Shown here: positions 11,438-22,545 of the stretch, one piece after another | Position numbering within the stretch: the stretch's first letter is position 1 | How the letters are laid out: the number at the start of each line of letters is the position of its first letter | From: Apostichopus japonicus | Lineage: Eukaryota > Echinodermata > Holothuroidea > Aspidochirotida > Stichopodidae | Direction of reading: 5' to 3' | DNA: 64,000 nt | NCBI RefSeq assembly: GCF_037975245.1 | Contig: NC_092579.1 | Location: forward strand, 31,510,666 to 31,574,665 | Made by a program: the position numbers and the translations under genes | Notes under the pieces: model-generated | Told to the model about the DNA's origin: nothing | Database searches by the model: none | What the model saw: the letters and a program-made list of their open reading frames with translations, nothing else

Positions 11438-11805
11438 GTGAGTTCCTGCAAACTCCCTGTTTTTGTCATATTGTTTTCATTCCATGCTGTTTTGTGTTAT
11501 GTAAAATTGTTTCAATATGTAACACAATGCATTTTTGTGAAGTAGCAGTATGTGTGTTTATGAGTGTAATGCTAACAGCCTGTCATTACAATAACTCAAT
11601 AAACTGACAAATGAACAGGAGTCAAATTCTGAAACTATTAGTGATGTAAGTTAATGGCCAGAATTCATACGTTGAAAATTTTCAGGTTTAGAGTCCAGCT
11701 TGAGTTGTAATGATCCCATTGAGCAGTTCTAAATACTGTATACAGGCATCTTTTCATATTGACTGTAGATCTCTGGTGTTATGTCTTTCTCAATTTATTT
11801 ATTTA

Positions 11806-12145
11806 AAGTGTTGTGGAAAGAGTTAATTTCACATAGGGTGACATGTATATGTGAAATTAATTAACTAGTTAATTGTATTCTTTGCTATATGTACTTTGCA
11901 AAGGGATTATTATAAATAGTGCACATACAGGAGAACAATGGTCCAGTGTGACGAAATTACACTAAATCACCATCGTCGCCCTAAGTGGTGAGTTTATGCT
12001 ATGTCGTCCTAAGTGTTGTGAAAAGAGATGAATTCACCTACGGCGACAAAGGTGTCGCCTTAGGTGCTTTATGTGCAATTCACTATTTTTTAATTAAATA
12101 CCTTGGTATTTGTATTAGGCAGAGGGATTATTATAAATAGCACAC
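11806..12145. repeat. diverged direct duplication with an internal hairpin
   Basis: Blocks at about 11806-11930 and 12010-12145 both run from aagtgttgtg.aaagag to gggattattataaatag and a gcac end, offset by about 205 bp. The second copy contains an inverted pair, cacctacggcgaca and tgtcgccttaggtg (about 12036-12068), with 13 of 14 bases paired. Between copies is a gtcgccctaagtgg word related to the same hairpin. It resembles a decayed MITE-like family. Confidence 0.6.
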
Positions 12146-12184
12146 CATCCGTCCGGTTCTCCTTCAATACTTCTCTCCAGAAAG

Positions 12185-12840
12185 GACACAATTTTGGGTC
12201 AATGGTTCAAGAACGGGATTGATAAAGTATACCGTTTGTATTAGAAACCATTACTTCATCTAGCTAAGGATGTGAAGAATTATTGGTCTCCAGTAGTTCT
12301 TGATTCAGTGGTCCATATTCAATTCATGTGGAGTTTTCAGGAACTATTACCAGTTATGCAACGAGTCAGGGCTAGAGTCACTAAATTTCAGAGTAATAAA
12401 GTAACTCAAACACAAGTTCATGGACAGTCTTCCCATAGATCTAGATTATGCAGTCCAAGATTCAACTCAAACGTAGGTTTCATAAAAGTGATATCTTGAT
12501 TAAGTATCTTGATAGTCACTGACTTTTTCATGTTTGCTAATAGTGGTTGTACCAGATGTCATTGTCTTAAACTCCACAAGTCACAAAGTAGCATTAATAT
12601 TCGGCATACCTTTTTTTCTAATAGGGTTGTGAATGAGTGGAATGGCTCGCCTGAGAAAGTTGTACTTGCAAGTACTGTAGTGTGAATGGGTTTAAGAATG
12701 CTTTGGACAAGCACTTTAAGCATTGTAATCGGGTCTGATCGTTTGTGTCATCAGTTTTCTTCCCTCTCCTATAGGGTCTTTGATGGGGACTTGAGTGTCC
12801 CTCCTGATCCTTTTTCTTTACTAAACTAATCTAAACTAAT
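12185..12840 (+). mobile_element. CR1-type LINE 3' remnant
   Basis: At 12541-12680 a frame reads NSGCTRCHCLKLHK, then HTFFSNRVVNEWNGSPEKVV, the hallmark C-terminal end of CR1-like LINE ORF2. It stops at TGA shortly after, and similarity continues out of frame to DGDLSVPPDPFSLLN, the common tail. The element ends in repeated ctaaactaat units (about 12825-12840). The sequence before 12541 is more decayed. Confidence 0.7.
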
Positions 12841-13471
12841 AAGGTCAAGCATAAAGTATGTGTGCTTAGGCCTACGCAATTGCAGAAGCCAATCTCCTTA
12901 ACCTTTTTGAACTAGCACTTTTAAGGTTAACTTAACCTTTTAGAAGGTAAGCTTAACTTTTTCTTTGCAAATGTAACACGAACACTGTTGAGCAAGAGTC
13001 GTGCCAGCAATGCCACTGCATGAGGGAAATTCACAGTGACAGAGTAAATAATTGCTTTCGCACCCACGGATGAACACATGTTAGGTATATTACTATCACT
13101 AATCTGGGGAAATTGCATTTAAGAATATAAATATGTTTATCAGCTAGTCAACAGTTATTTAAGGTATCATTTAATTCTTTTCATTTACTCCATTAGTGAT
13201 CTTCCCTTTTCCAACAGCTTTACTGGAAAGACTCTTGCTCAGCCGCATTACACAAACACCTTACGAACAGAATACTGCAGATAGCTGATCGTTAACTATG
13301 TTAGGAATCCACATGCAGTTCTGGTTATGAAAATAGTAAGAGACAAGATCTGTTTTTCAATCTATGTTTATGGTGAACTACGATTAAGAATAATGAATTG
13401 TAATTTTAATAAATGAGCCCTTCAGTACTGATAACCAGGATTTTAGTTATCTATTTTTTCTTTCTTTACAG

Positions 13472-13648
13472 TACAGAAATGCAGGGTTGCACTACACCAT
13501 TTCCAACAGAGGAAGTATGACAGAAAACAGGTGGAATTTTACATATAAATGCCGAAAATGTGCTGGACAGAGAGGTTCAATAAACTTTTGGAACATTGAC
13601 ACCTCATTCACTTACATGAGGAAACCTTTTCTCATAGATGTTGAATAA
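13472..13648 (+). CDS. candidate terminal exon, unidentified
   Basis: The acceptor tttctttacag precedes a frame of 58 codons ending in TAA at 13646. It contains CRKCAGQRG and aromatic-rich segments. Continuing in phase 2 from the exon at 11246-11437 would instead give about 16 further codons (through TEMQGCTTPF) to TGA. I cannot decide between them; the longer frame needs a phase-0 exon not found. No family is recognised. Confidence 0.3.
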   Translation, partial: YRNAGLHYTISNRGSMTENRWNFTYKCRKCAGQRGSINFWNIDTSFTYMRKPFLIDVE

Positions 13649-13649
13649 A

Positions 13650-15290
13650 CAGTTGTAAGAAGATTAACATGTAGAATTGGTTCTGAAACTAAATCAGTAT
13701 TTATGAACTCCTCACATCTATGATCTCACCATAAAAGATCAGAAACAAGTTTTTGAGTTTGAAGAGTTAGCAACTTAAAATTAGGAAAAAGTTTCATATT
13801 CAAGAAGAAATCAAATTTCAACTTTATGATAAAGAATGGGATGATTGCATGGGTAGGTGTGAAAAACCTCTCAGCTACCTCAAAGGGGAAAAGTGAAAGT
13901 AATGCCCATCACCTCAGAGCTTATACCATCACAGACTTACACTAACTAAGTAGTACATGTAGCTTATTTGATAGTGAAGTTGTTCATCTGGTGAGTAGCC
14001 TTCTCTGTGCAGTGTACCTAGTAGAGCAAAAGTGACAGTCAGAAGTTTAAAAGCATATATTACTACTCAATGTGGTGTAAGAATCAGCTGAACTGAGCCC
14101 CAAGCTGCATTCAGAATAAGCTTAGGCCTATATACATTTAGAAATATGTAACTGGAAAGCTCACACCTTTGCAATTTCAGATTGGATGGCATGGGCTGAT
14201 GACATAAATGAAAAGTTGGCAAAACATACGTTAGCCCCAGCAAGTTACACAAAGGGATGCAGAATGTGGACAGGTGCCTACACCATCAGTAAGCCAGGGG
14301 CACCAGCATATGGCATTATTTTCACAATGCTAACAGCAGAGTCCACATTCTGACATATATGCTCTTCAAAGTATTGTGCAAAGTAAAGAAATCTTAAGGA
14401 CCAAACCATTTGACATCTCCTACATATGCCACAACAGCCTACATGTGGAGAGAGATGTCACATCTCTCAACAGTATCTTGCAGTGCAACACAGCAGAAAG
14501 CCTTGAAAGTTTGATGGCACTTGCCAAGTTTATGGTCATCAGCTTGATTGCCTACTTCCCTGAATGAGTGATACTGTTTTAACTCATAACAGTGAGTGTG
14601 GATAGACTCAGTTTACAAATTACTGGCATCACTGATAAATATTGTCATCTTTATCATCAGTGTAGTTTTTCATCCTAGAGTAACTGGTCATGAATCAGTT
14701 GATCTTTCTTATAGATACTGGACTGGTTTATGTTTATAGTTCTACCATGTAGCTTGTACTTTCTCTCTCTGAGTTGTGCTCTCCTCCTTCTGTATGCTCT
14801 AGCTGCCTCTCTTACGTAATTCATCACATTGCTGTTTTCTTTGCATCTATTTCAGAGTCTGGATACATGGACTATTTGAGCTCACCTTTAATACTGCACC
14901 TTCCATCTTCCTGGCTATGGACTCTCCAGGCACATTATATGTTATGTGTATGGAACTGTAGTCCCTGTACTGACCATTGCATGAAAATGTGGTACTATGT
15001 TTTGGATTGGTCACAGTGAAAGCCTAATTGACGGTATCTACATTTGAGTGGAATTAAGTCTCAAAACGAGTGGACCATAATGTTTGCTGCAGGTGGGTGT
15101 CTCAGGTATTTTGTTTAGCTTCCTGCTGTCAGTGTGCGATATTAGCAGAGAACCCTTTGTAGCATTTGGCATACATGGAAATGTGTACTTCCTGGCCTCT
15201 TGCATACAAATGAATGCTTTGGGCAATGTGAATGATTTCCACTGTAGTACTTTGCAAGGCAGTCTAAACATGTTGATAAAGTGCTTTTGA
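13650..15290. other. no gene recognised
   Basis: Several 60-80-codon open stretches occur on both strands, but none has splice boundaries, composition or motifs that set it apart from chance. No repeat structure is obvious. Confidence 0.4.
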
Positions 15291-15297
15291 TATTTAA

Positions 15298-15905
15298 GAT
15301 ATAAGGATCTTTATTGACCATAAAAATTGACATTCATAAATACATCGAAACACATAAAAATCTGATTCTTAAAACGAAATATTAAGACTACTAAGTCCAT
15401 GTTCTGACACATATATTTGGCCTATTTCCTACATAATTCATTGGCAAGATTGAGAATAGCCCTTTGCAAGAAAGAACGCCTGTATCTCTCGGTTCAGCAT
15501 CTCATGACAATTAGTCTGCCCGTTTGATTGCTGCAATCTACCCGATGCCCCAGAGGATGTTGGGATGACATGATTGACTTCATATTACTCTGTGATACTC
15601 TGACAAGCAACTCATCTACTGAACTGAGGTAATGTGACTGACAAACTTTCCTTGCTTTAGAAACTAGTCTATTTAACTTGGTCATGTCTCTAGCAGTAGT
15701 ATTTTCACCCCACGCTGCTAAACAGAATGTAATGGTGGTCTTGATTGCCGATTTTAATATAGAATAGAGAAATGAGAGTTGGTCTAGTCTGAATAAATTA
15801 AGCTTCTGTAATAGGAACATACGCTGATTAGTTTTTGCTAGAGTATGTTTTACATGTTCATCCCACTCCAATTTATCAGTGATGGTTTCTCCCAGGTATT
15901 TATAA
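15298..15905 (-). mobile_element. 5'-truncated LINE, end of reverse transcriptase
   Basis: On the minus strand the frame from 15871 begins with EWDEHVKHTLAKTNQRMFLL and continues with CLAAWGENTTARDMTKLNRL and then SHPLGH-like residues, the C-terminal domain of a Rex1/RTE- or CR1-related LINE reverse transcriptase (LKWDEH and AWYGN...KLNR motifs are family hallmarks). The plus-strand start (ctttattgaccataaaaattg) looks like the 3' UTR. The RT catalytic motifs lie upstream and are missing, so the copy is 5' truncated. Confidence 0.7.
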
Positions 15906-15921
15906 GATTGTCAAGTGCTTC

Positions 15922-16443
15922 TTAGTCACAGTTTTTGCAGGAACATAGCAGAGGAGAATACTGCTTTAATATAGTCAGTGCTCTGCGGAGTGACTTGAGT
16001 AGGTGAACTTGATCTAACAGGTTAAGTTCACTTTCAGAATGAGTAGTTACAGCCATTGTACTACTGAACCCTTTACATGCCTTGCCATCAGCATCAGTTG
16101 TGAGACACTTGACCGTTAGTGGATTCTTAGCTGTAAGTAATTTGGATTCACAAATCTTTCCACCATTTTGTTCATGATCTCCGAAATAGGGCATCTTTGC
16201 TGAACAGCTCTCATTGCCTGGACATTGTACCTTGTGATCCCTTCTTCTTTTCATTTCACCCATTAAGCACAACTTGTTACTGTGATGGTAATCAATAACA
16301 AATGTATCCATGGTGACATTCGCAACTATTACATCTCTGCATTGGCTTGTTGGAGCAAATGGAGTCTTACTTCTTGCATTATACTCATAGGGTTGTGATA
16401 TGATTATATTCTGCCTGAATTGGAAAGTCTTTGGAGAGGCCAC
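15922..16443 (-). pseudogene. transposase fragment, Mutator-like/Kolobok-type
   Basis: A 173-codon minus-strand frame contains a CPGNESC zinc-binding-like motif, followed by TVKCLTTDADGKACKGF and LLDQVHLLKSLRRAL. From family knowledge this order (cysteine pair, then a TxDxDSxAFKG-type motif with a catalytic Asp, then a D..HL..S.KR helix) is that of the Mutator-like transposase domain seen in invertebrate elements, some with YqaJ nucleases. MDTFVIDYHH upstream could hold the first acidic residue. Only the middle of such a protein (usually over 500 residues) is present and it abuts a LINE fragment. Assignment is by motif memory only. Confidence 0.45.
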
Positions 16444-16520
16444 GCAGTTGCAGTGTCTTCTTAATTATACCCCTCTTTTGTGCCATATTATTTTTCATTA
16501 ATTTCTTTCATTACCTGTAG

Positions 16521-16672
16521 GTACAAACTGGTTGTAGTGTACTGACAGCAGGACTGGGAAGGGACATGCTGTTGAGCAATCTACGAGCTGCACTTAAACT
16601 GCCCACTACTCAGAGGCAGCGGGGGTACCCGTTCCTGGGAAAGGCAGCCATATACCTGGAGCTCATCCTGTA
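16521..16672 (+). CDS. candidate internal exon, unidentified helical protein
   Basis: Flanked by an acceptor (cattacctgtag) and a strong donor (gtaagtaa at 16673). One frame is open for 50 codons, the others stop at once. The peptide contains GLGRDMLLSNLRAALKLP and GYPFLGKAAIYLELIL, amphipathic and probably helical-repeat-like. It leaves in phase 2 and does not join in frame to the next candidate exon at 22465. The family is not recognised. Confidence 0.45.
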
Positions 16673-17380
16673 GTAAGTAATGTTGATATGCACATGCTAT
16701 TGTGTCTGGGCTGGGTAAAATATAATTCCTTATGCTAGGTTGCCAAGGTCAGCTCTGTGCATCGTTGTCTTTGTAGAGAATTTCAGAGTGTTTGGTAGAC
16801 CAAACCAACTGTGAATAGGAAATAAGGGCTTTCAAACAGCATGTGCTTGTATTTGATTAGATGTGTGTGTGCTTGAAGCTATGGGGTTGGAATGGGATTT
16901 ATTGTGATTGGTGATTACCTAGTATGTGAACATAGAGCATTCGATATTATTTATAATTCCTTTTGAAACAGGAGTACTGGAGCATGAAGTTGATGGACAA
17001 ATTAAGGAATGAGAGGAACACATGCAAGCAGAAAAGAGGAGAAGAAACATTGGGGGCACCTGTTCCACTGAAATTAACCAAGTAGATGACCCAGCTAGCA
17101 AACATAGGCATAAAATGTAAGTTCAGGTATAACTTTTGAGAATGAAGCTCACCTTGAGGAGAATAGACATTAAATAATTAACATACTAGGCTAAAATTGC
17201 ATTATGCAGTCCTATTCACAAATTTGATTTGATTTGATTTATTTGTTTTATCACGTGAATATATACAATGTGATAGGAAGTCCTCTAAAAAATCTTCAGA
17301 TGGCTTAACAAAGTAGAGGACTCCCTGTTAAGAAAAGGAAAAAGTGAACTAAATATATAAGAAAAAATGAACATGTTCAA

Positions 17381-20340
17381 TTAATAAGACGCAATAATTT
17401 TTTGAATAAAGTTTCTTCTGAATGATTTTGCAGAAGGTTTATTTGTAATATTGCCTGATAGAGAATTCCAAGTTTTGATTGTACGTGCCCTCAGTGATAA
17501 CATCCCCATTGTAGAATTATACCTGTTATAATGTGCATTGCCTGAAGATCTGGTATTGTAATGATGAATATCACTGTTACATATTAAGTAGTCATTAAAA
17601 GCATTTGGTAACAGTCCATTCCAGGCCTTATAAGCAAATGTAGCAAGGTTAACTCTAATAATGTCATCAGCTTTTAACAACTTAGAACGCTTAAAAAGAG
17701 GATTTGTGTGGTCCCTCTGGTTTGGCATGTGTTATATGGCGGACTGCTTTCTTCTGTGTAATACAAATGGGATTCAGATTGGTATATCTAGTACCAGACC
17801 ATATGTTACAACAATACGTAATATGTGGCTGGACTAATGTCTGATAGAGAATCTTTAATATGTGTGTGGCAGATAATGCTTAAGCTTAGCTAAAACACTG
17901 GTGTTTTTTGCAACTTTTTTACAGACAGTTGTAATGTCGTCACACCATTTAAGTTCATGATCTATATATACGCCTAAAAATCTAGTACTTTTGACTTGTT
18001 GTAGTCTTTTACCACCCATAGTAATATCAGCATTCCATGTAAAATTTTTATAAGTATTAAAAACTATATAGTTTGTTTTATCAATATTCAATGATAATTT
18101 GTTGCCAGCGAACCAGTCGCTGAACTTGTCTAATTCAGTTGATACTTAAATATGAAATAAAGTTCTCGATTGTGATACGAAGAAAATATTTGTGTCGTCA
18201 GCAAACAAAACAACTTTAACTTTATCAGAAACATTGGTAATGTCATTAACATATAGGATAAAAAGCAATGGACCAAATATAGAGCCTTGTGGCACACCAC
18301 ATTGAATTCTCTCCGGTTGGGAATGAGCATTTTTGTAGGATGTATATTGGTAGCGGTTTGCTAAGTAACTGTCGATCCATTTTAGGGGGGTGCCTCTTAT
18401 GCCGTAACAGTGTAATTTATTAAGCAGAATTGTGTGGTCTATTGTGTCAAAGGCCTTTGAGAGGTCCAGGAAAACCCTGACACAGGTACTATTCTTGTCA
18501 AGATTACTATACAAATTGTCAATGGCATCAGCTAGTGCTAGCTCAGTGGAGTGTTCAGGACGGAATCCATACTGTTTCTGGCATAAAATGTTATATTTTG
18601 AAATAAAGTTAAAAATACGATTATACAGAAGCCTTTCAACTATTTTGGAAAAACATGATAATAGTGATATAGGTTGATAATTTTCAAAGTTTTCTGAATC
18701 CCCTTTCTTAAAGACAGGGATGACCTTGGCAATTTTTAGCATATCAGGGAAAATACCGGTACTGAACGACAAATTGCAAATATGGGTTAATGGTTTGGTA
18801 ATAAATAAGATAACTTGTCTTACAATGCCAGGCTTAAAATCATCGTATCCAGCTGCTTTATCAGGTTTCATGCAAGAGGTTGCTGTTTTTAACAACTCCT
18901 CCTCACTGACAGGATGAGAAAACATGGAATGAGTGTTAACATCAATGTTAACAGATTCCTGTGATTTACGTTTGTGGTTGATTTTACTTGCCAGTGATGG
19001 CCCCAGATTGACGAAAAAGTCATTAAATTTTATTAGCAATATCATGGTCGGTGTTAATCTCTTTGTCACCATCCTTGAAAGAAGAGGGATACGATGATTG
19101 TTTACGACCTTTATGGAGTAGTTGGTTAATGGTATCCCATGTGCCTTTTGGGTTACTCCTCGCATTATAAAATTTATTGTTGAAATATAATTTTCTAGAA
19201 AATTTGATAACATGATTGAGCTTATTACGATATTGAGAATAAATAGTTTTATTTACACCAGACGGGTTCTTAATATGTCTTTTAAATAGCTTATCATTTC
19301 TTTTGATAGAAACTAGAATACCTGCAGTAATCCACAGGTGTCTCTTTCGACATTTCTTAGATTTGGTGACACATTGCTCAGGAAAGCATTGATTATATAT
19401 GGCATTGAAATTGTTATAAAACATAGAATAGGCAATGTGTGCATCAGTTTGGGATGAAACATTTTCCCAAGAAGCATCTCGGATTGTTGAGAAGAAATTC
19501 TGTACATTTGTCTTGCAGTAGTTCCTTACATACATAGGGCCCCTTTGTCTACTTTTGTGTATGGCAGTTTGGAGAAATATTGGATAATGGTCACTGAGAT
19601 CGCTTACAAAGATACCAGTTATTAGTTTGCAGTCATCATTGGTTATAACATGATCTAAAAGAGTTGCAGAAGTGCAACCCACACAGGTAGGTTTGGTAAT
19701 AGTAGGAAAAAATCCACTGGCATATAGTAAGTTTAAAAAGTCAGCAGATTTAATATTGTCAGCAAGATCAATATTATAATCACCCATAATGTACGCACTA
19801 TGTCGTTCATTGGAGAGTTGGGTTAAAATTTTGTTTACGTGTGTCAGAAAAATATGCAGTGAACTTTTTGGAGGCCTATAAATTACGCCTATGGTATAAT
19901 TTTTCATTGCTGATGTTATGTCAACCTCTATGAACATTGACAGAATCATTGAAAATGCTTATATCGTTTCTGAGTTTGAAATTTAGATCTTTGTTGAAAA
20001 ATGAACAAACACCACCACCTCTCCTTTCGGGACGATGCCTTTCAACAAGCGTATAGTTATTGATATGGATTAAGGGGGATATATCTGCAGTAAGCCAGGT
20101 TTCGGTAAATCCAATGACAGAGAAATCCTTCAATAGAGACGTAAATGTAGTTATGTCGTCTAAGTTTTTGTTAAGGCTTCGACTATTATGGTGGAATAAA
20201 GACAATATGTGTTCGCGAGACATCTTGTTGTATGAATCAATATCGTAGTAATTGCATGCGATAGCTTCCTCCCCTGTTTCAAGGTATTTTGCAGCTTGCA
20301 TCGCTATAAATAAATAAATGTACCGTATAACATGAACGCC
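17381..20340 (-). pseudogene. LINE ORF2: endonuclease plus reverse transcriptase
   Basis: The AP-endonuclease-like domain shows HNSRSLNKN, GFTETWLTADISP, ERRGGGV, then in another frame GVIYRPP, GDYNIDL and SDHYPIFLQ. The reverse transcriptase follows: VIPVFKKGD, YQPISLLSCFSKIVERLLYN, QYGFRPEHST, VFLDLSKAFDTIDH (motif A), GVPQGSIFGPLLFILYVND and LFADDTNIF (motif C). The thumb/C-terminal part reads GVYIDHELKWCDDI and, near the end, TWNSLSGNI. Frames change near 19950, 19050-19210, 18120 and 17740, so at least four lesions split it. In family members this protein nicks target DNA and primes cDNA synthesis there. Confidence 0.9.
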
Positions 20341-20341
20341 A

Positions 20342-21589
20342 TCATCTTTGCATAGGTTCGGCCGAAGAATCCTTTGTTCTGACATTTCTCGCTCTGCTGA
20401 GATTAGGAATAAATGTTTTCTTCTTTAGTCTGATAGTTTGAAAGCCGTCTTTGTCTAGGGATATTTGCCTTTTGTGGGGTTGGATGTTTCCCCTTTGTGT
20501 GCTCGCCCCCTCCATCCGCTGAGATCCAGTCTCCGGTTGTGTTCTCCGTTGTTCTACTACTTTTTGTGTTGGCAATGTCGTCTTTTGTTCAGTTCGCTGT
20601 TGTTGGTGGGTTTTCTTTAACTCCTGGTTAGGATTACTCGGGTGTCTGGATTTCGCGTTATTGTTCTTCTTTGCTGTTGAATCCGTGTTTTGTTCGGATT
20701 TCTGTGCCCTGACCTCGTTAGCTTCTTGAATAGCGTGATCGTCCTGTTCAACCGACCCAGTGACTTATCCCTCAGACTGATATTGTGTTTCGTTTTCATG
20801 TGTATCTAGGGTCGAGCCAGTGTCTGTGTTGTCATGGCGATACTCTTCAAACGTTCTTGGCATTTAAAGCATCTGACCTTTGGGCAATTAGCTTCCCGGT
20901 GCCCTTGGACATCGCAAACTTAACATTTGTAGTTAGGACAGTTTCTCCTGATGTGATCGCTTTCCAAACACAAATTGCATACTTTAGTTTGACCATTGTG
21001 CGTTAAGTTCATATTAATCCCGTTAATTCTAATTGCGTAAGGCAAGCTCTTGTGTTCTTCAGGTAGTTTTAACTGTACATATCGTATTCCGTTCCCGATA
21101 TTTGGGAATCTGGGGAAGGTCTTTCCTTTCCATTTGCCTCTTATTTTACACCCATACTCACAAAGTTTTCCTGTTAGATCTTCGCCCTGTATGAATGAAG
21201 GTACTCCGAAAACACTAACAGTTAGGAACGTTCTGTTGACACCAGTAGAAACTGATTCCCATTCACGAGGAGTCCACTGTCCAAAATACAGTAAGATCAG
21301 CTTGTTCCTTTGCTTTTAATGTGATAATCCAGCATCCTAAAGATTTCACACAACTTGCAATTCCATCTCTACCAACATCATTCATGATAGCATACAAAAT
21401 CTCAGTATCTTTATATGAACTGTCGGCAACTCTGATGCTACACTCCTTTAATTTCTCCACTGTCGCAGAATCCATACTAACAATCTTGTAGGCTAACGAA
21501 CGTCGCAGGACGTCGTTGCCGAGATCTCCAGCAGAAAAAGTATTCCAAAATTGGAACAAAATAAAATTTTCTGCTAAATGTTGTCTCAA
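20342..21589 (-). pseudogene. LINE ORF1, zinc-knuckle RNA-binding protein
   Basis: The minus-strand frame from 21589 (108 codons) leads into a decayed middle. At about 20990-20850 it reads CNLCLESDHIRRNCPNYKC, then a stop, then CDVQGHREANCPK and CFKCQE: two to three CCHC knuckles as in CR1/Jockey ORF1 proteins. A basic end follows, reaching 20342. Multiple stops and frameshifts. This protein would coat element RNA. Confidence 0.7.
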
Positions 21590-21820
21590 TTAGTGTCTCA
21601 AATAATACAATTTGCAAGATGTAGTGAAAACCACACTCTATTTAACCTCGGAGATCATTAGAGAGTAGAATATATAAGAGCTCCTCAAGGAACAGTGTCA
21701 ACAGGTTGACGGTTGGTTATCCAATAACGGTTGGTTATCCAATTTTTTGACTTCATGAAGTCAGACCAACTTAAAATTGATCTCAAGGATTGGGCTTTTT
21801 GATAGGTCTATTTATATGTA

Positions 21821-22240
21821 GAGATATGCACTAGTTAATTGCAATTTCAGCCCTCCAAACTAGTGTAGGGATATGCACTAGTTAATTGCAATTTCAGCAC
21901 TCCAAACTAGTTATAGGGATATGCAATAGTTTATTTGCAATTTCAGCGCTCCAAAATAGTGTAGGGATATGCACTAGTTAATTGCAATTTCAGCCCTCCA
22001 AACTATTGTAGGGATATGCACTAGTTAATTGCAATTTCAGCACTCCAAACTAGTTATAGGGATATGCAATAGTTTATTTGCAATTTCAGCGCTCCAAACT
22101 AGTGTAGGGATATGCACTAGTTTATTTGCAATTTCAGCCCTCCAAACTAGTGTAGGGATATGCATTAATTTATTTGCAATGTGACCCTTCAAACTGGTGT
22201 AGGGATATGCACTAGTTTATTTGCAATTTCAGCCTTCAAA
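21821..22240. repeat. 47-48-bp minisatellite, about nine copies
   Basis: The word atatgcac/atatgcaat recurs at 21824, 21871, 21919, 21967, 22014 and on to about 22207, with 47- or 48-bp spacing. Each unit reads gggatatgcactagtt, then attgcaatttcagc and ctccaaactagt. Variant units (cactagttaattg, caatagtttatttg) recur in the order A-A-B-A-A-B, suggesting growth by blocks of three. It lies just beyond the 5' end of the LINE. Confidence 0.9.
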
Positions 22241-22464
22241 ACTCCAGGAAGTTGCGGGTAAGGAACCTGAAAAAGTTTGTGGTCAGGACCATTGACAATG
22301 TAGTTTATACACGAAACCTAAGATTTATGTATATATCCCCAAAAATTTGTTATTTTTAATTAACTTTCCCTGCGTCAGTTTATCATCAAAAGCTCTATGA
22401 GGTAATAACATGTTTCATTTGTAACTTTTCTAAGATTTTGACTGATATGATGCTTTTTTTGTAG

Positions 22465-22545
22465 TTTGACGTGAAGTTAGGTGTTGCAGAAAATGTACGT
22501 TTGCAGTGTATGCTGAGGGCAGCTATGGAGACCAGGTACAATCAG
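22465..22545 (+). CDS. candidate 27-codon exon, unidentified
   Basis: Bounded by tttttttgtag and a strong donor gtaagt. It is exactly 81 nt, open in one frame only, reading FDVKLGVAENVRLQCMLRAA then METRYNQ. It is probably helical and could belong to the same gene as the exon at 16521, but the phases (2 into 0) do not match, so a further exon would be needed. It is not an adducin segment that I recognise. Confidence 0.4.

Larger units (their letters stand above)
17222..21650 (-). mobile_element. CR1-like LINE, nearly full length, decayed
   Basis: Read on the minus strand: ORF1 with zinc knuckles (about 21589-20342), ORF2 with endonuclease then reverse transcriptase (about 20340-17381), a short 3' UTR, and a terminal tail of tcaaa repeats at 17222-17245. 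The same tail is at 883-1135. The 5' end is not sharp; homology to coding sequence stops near 21600. Several frameshifts and stops show it is inactive. No target-site duplication could be identified. Confidence 0.85.

Noticed and set aside
14067-14567. Overlapping 60-codon ORFs suggesting an exon
   Set aside because: No consistent splice boundaries, no recognisable motif, and the open stretches are short enough for chance.
21824-22240. CRISPR-like spacing of the 47-bp repeat
   Set aside because: Units are directly contiguous without unique spacers and the DNA is eukaryotic; it is a minisatellite.
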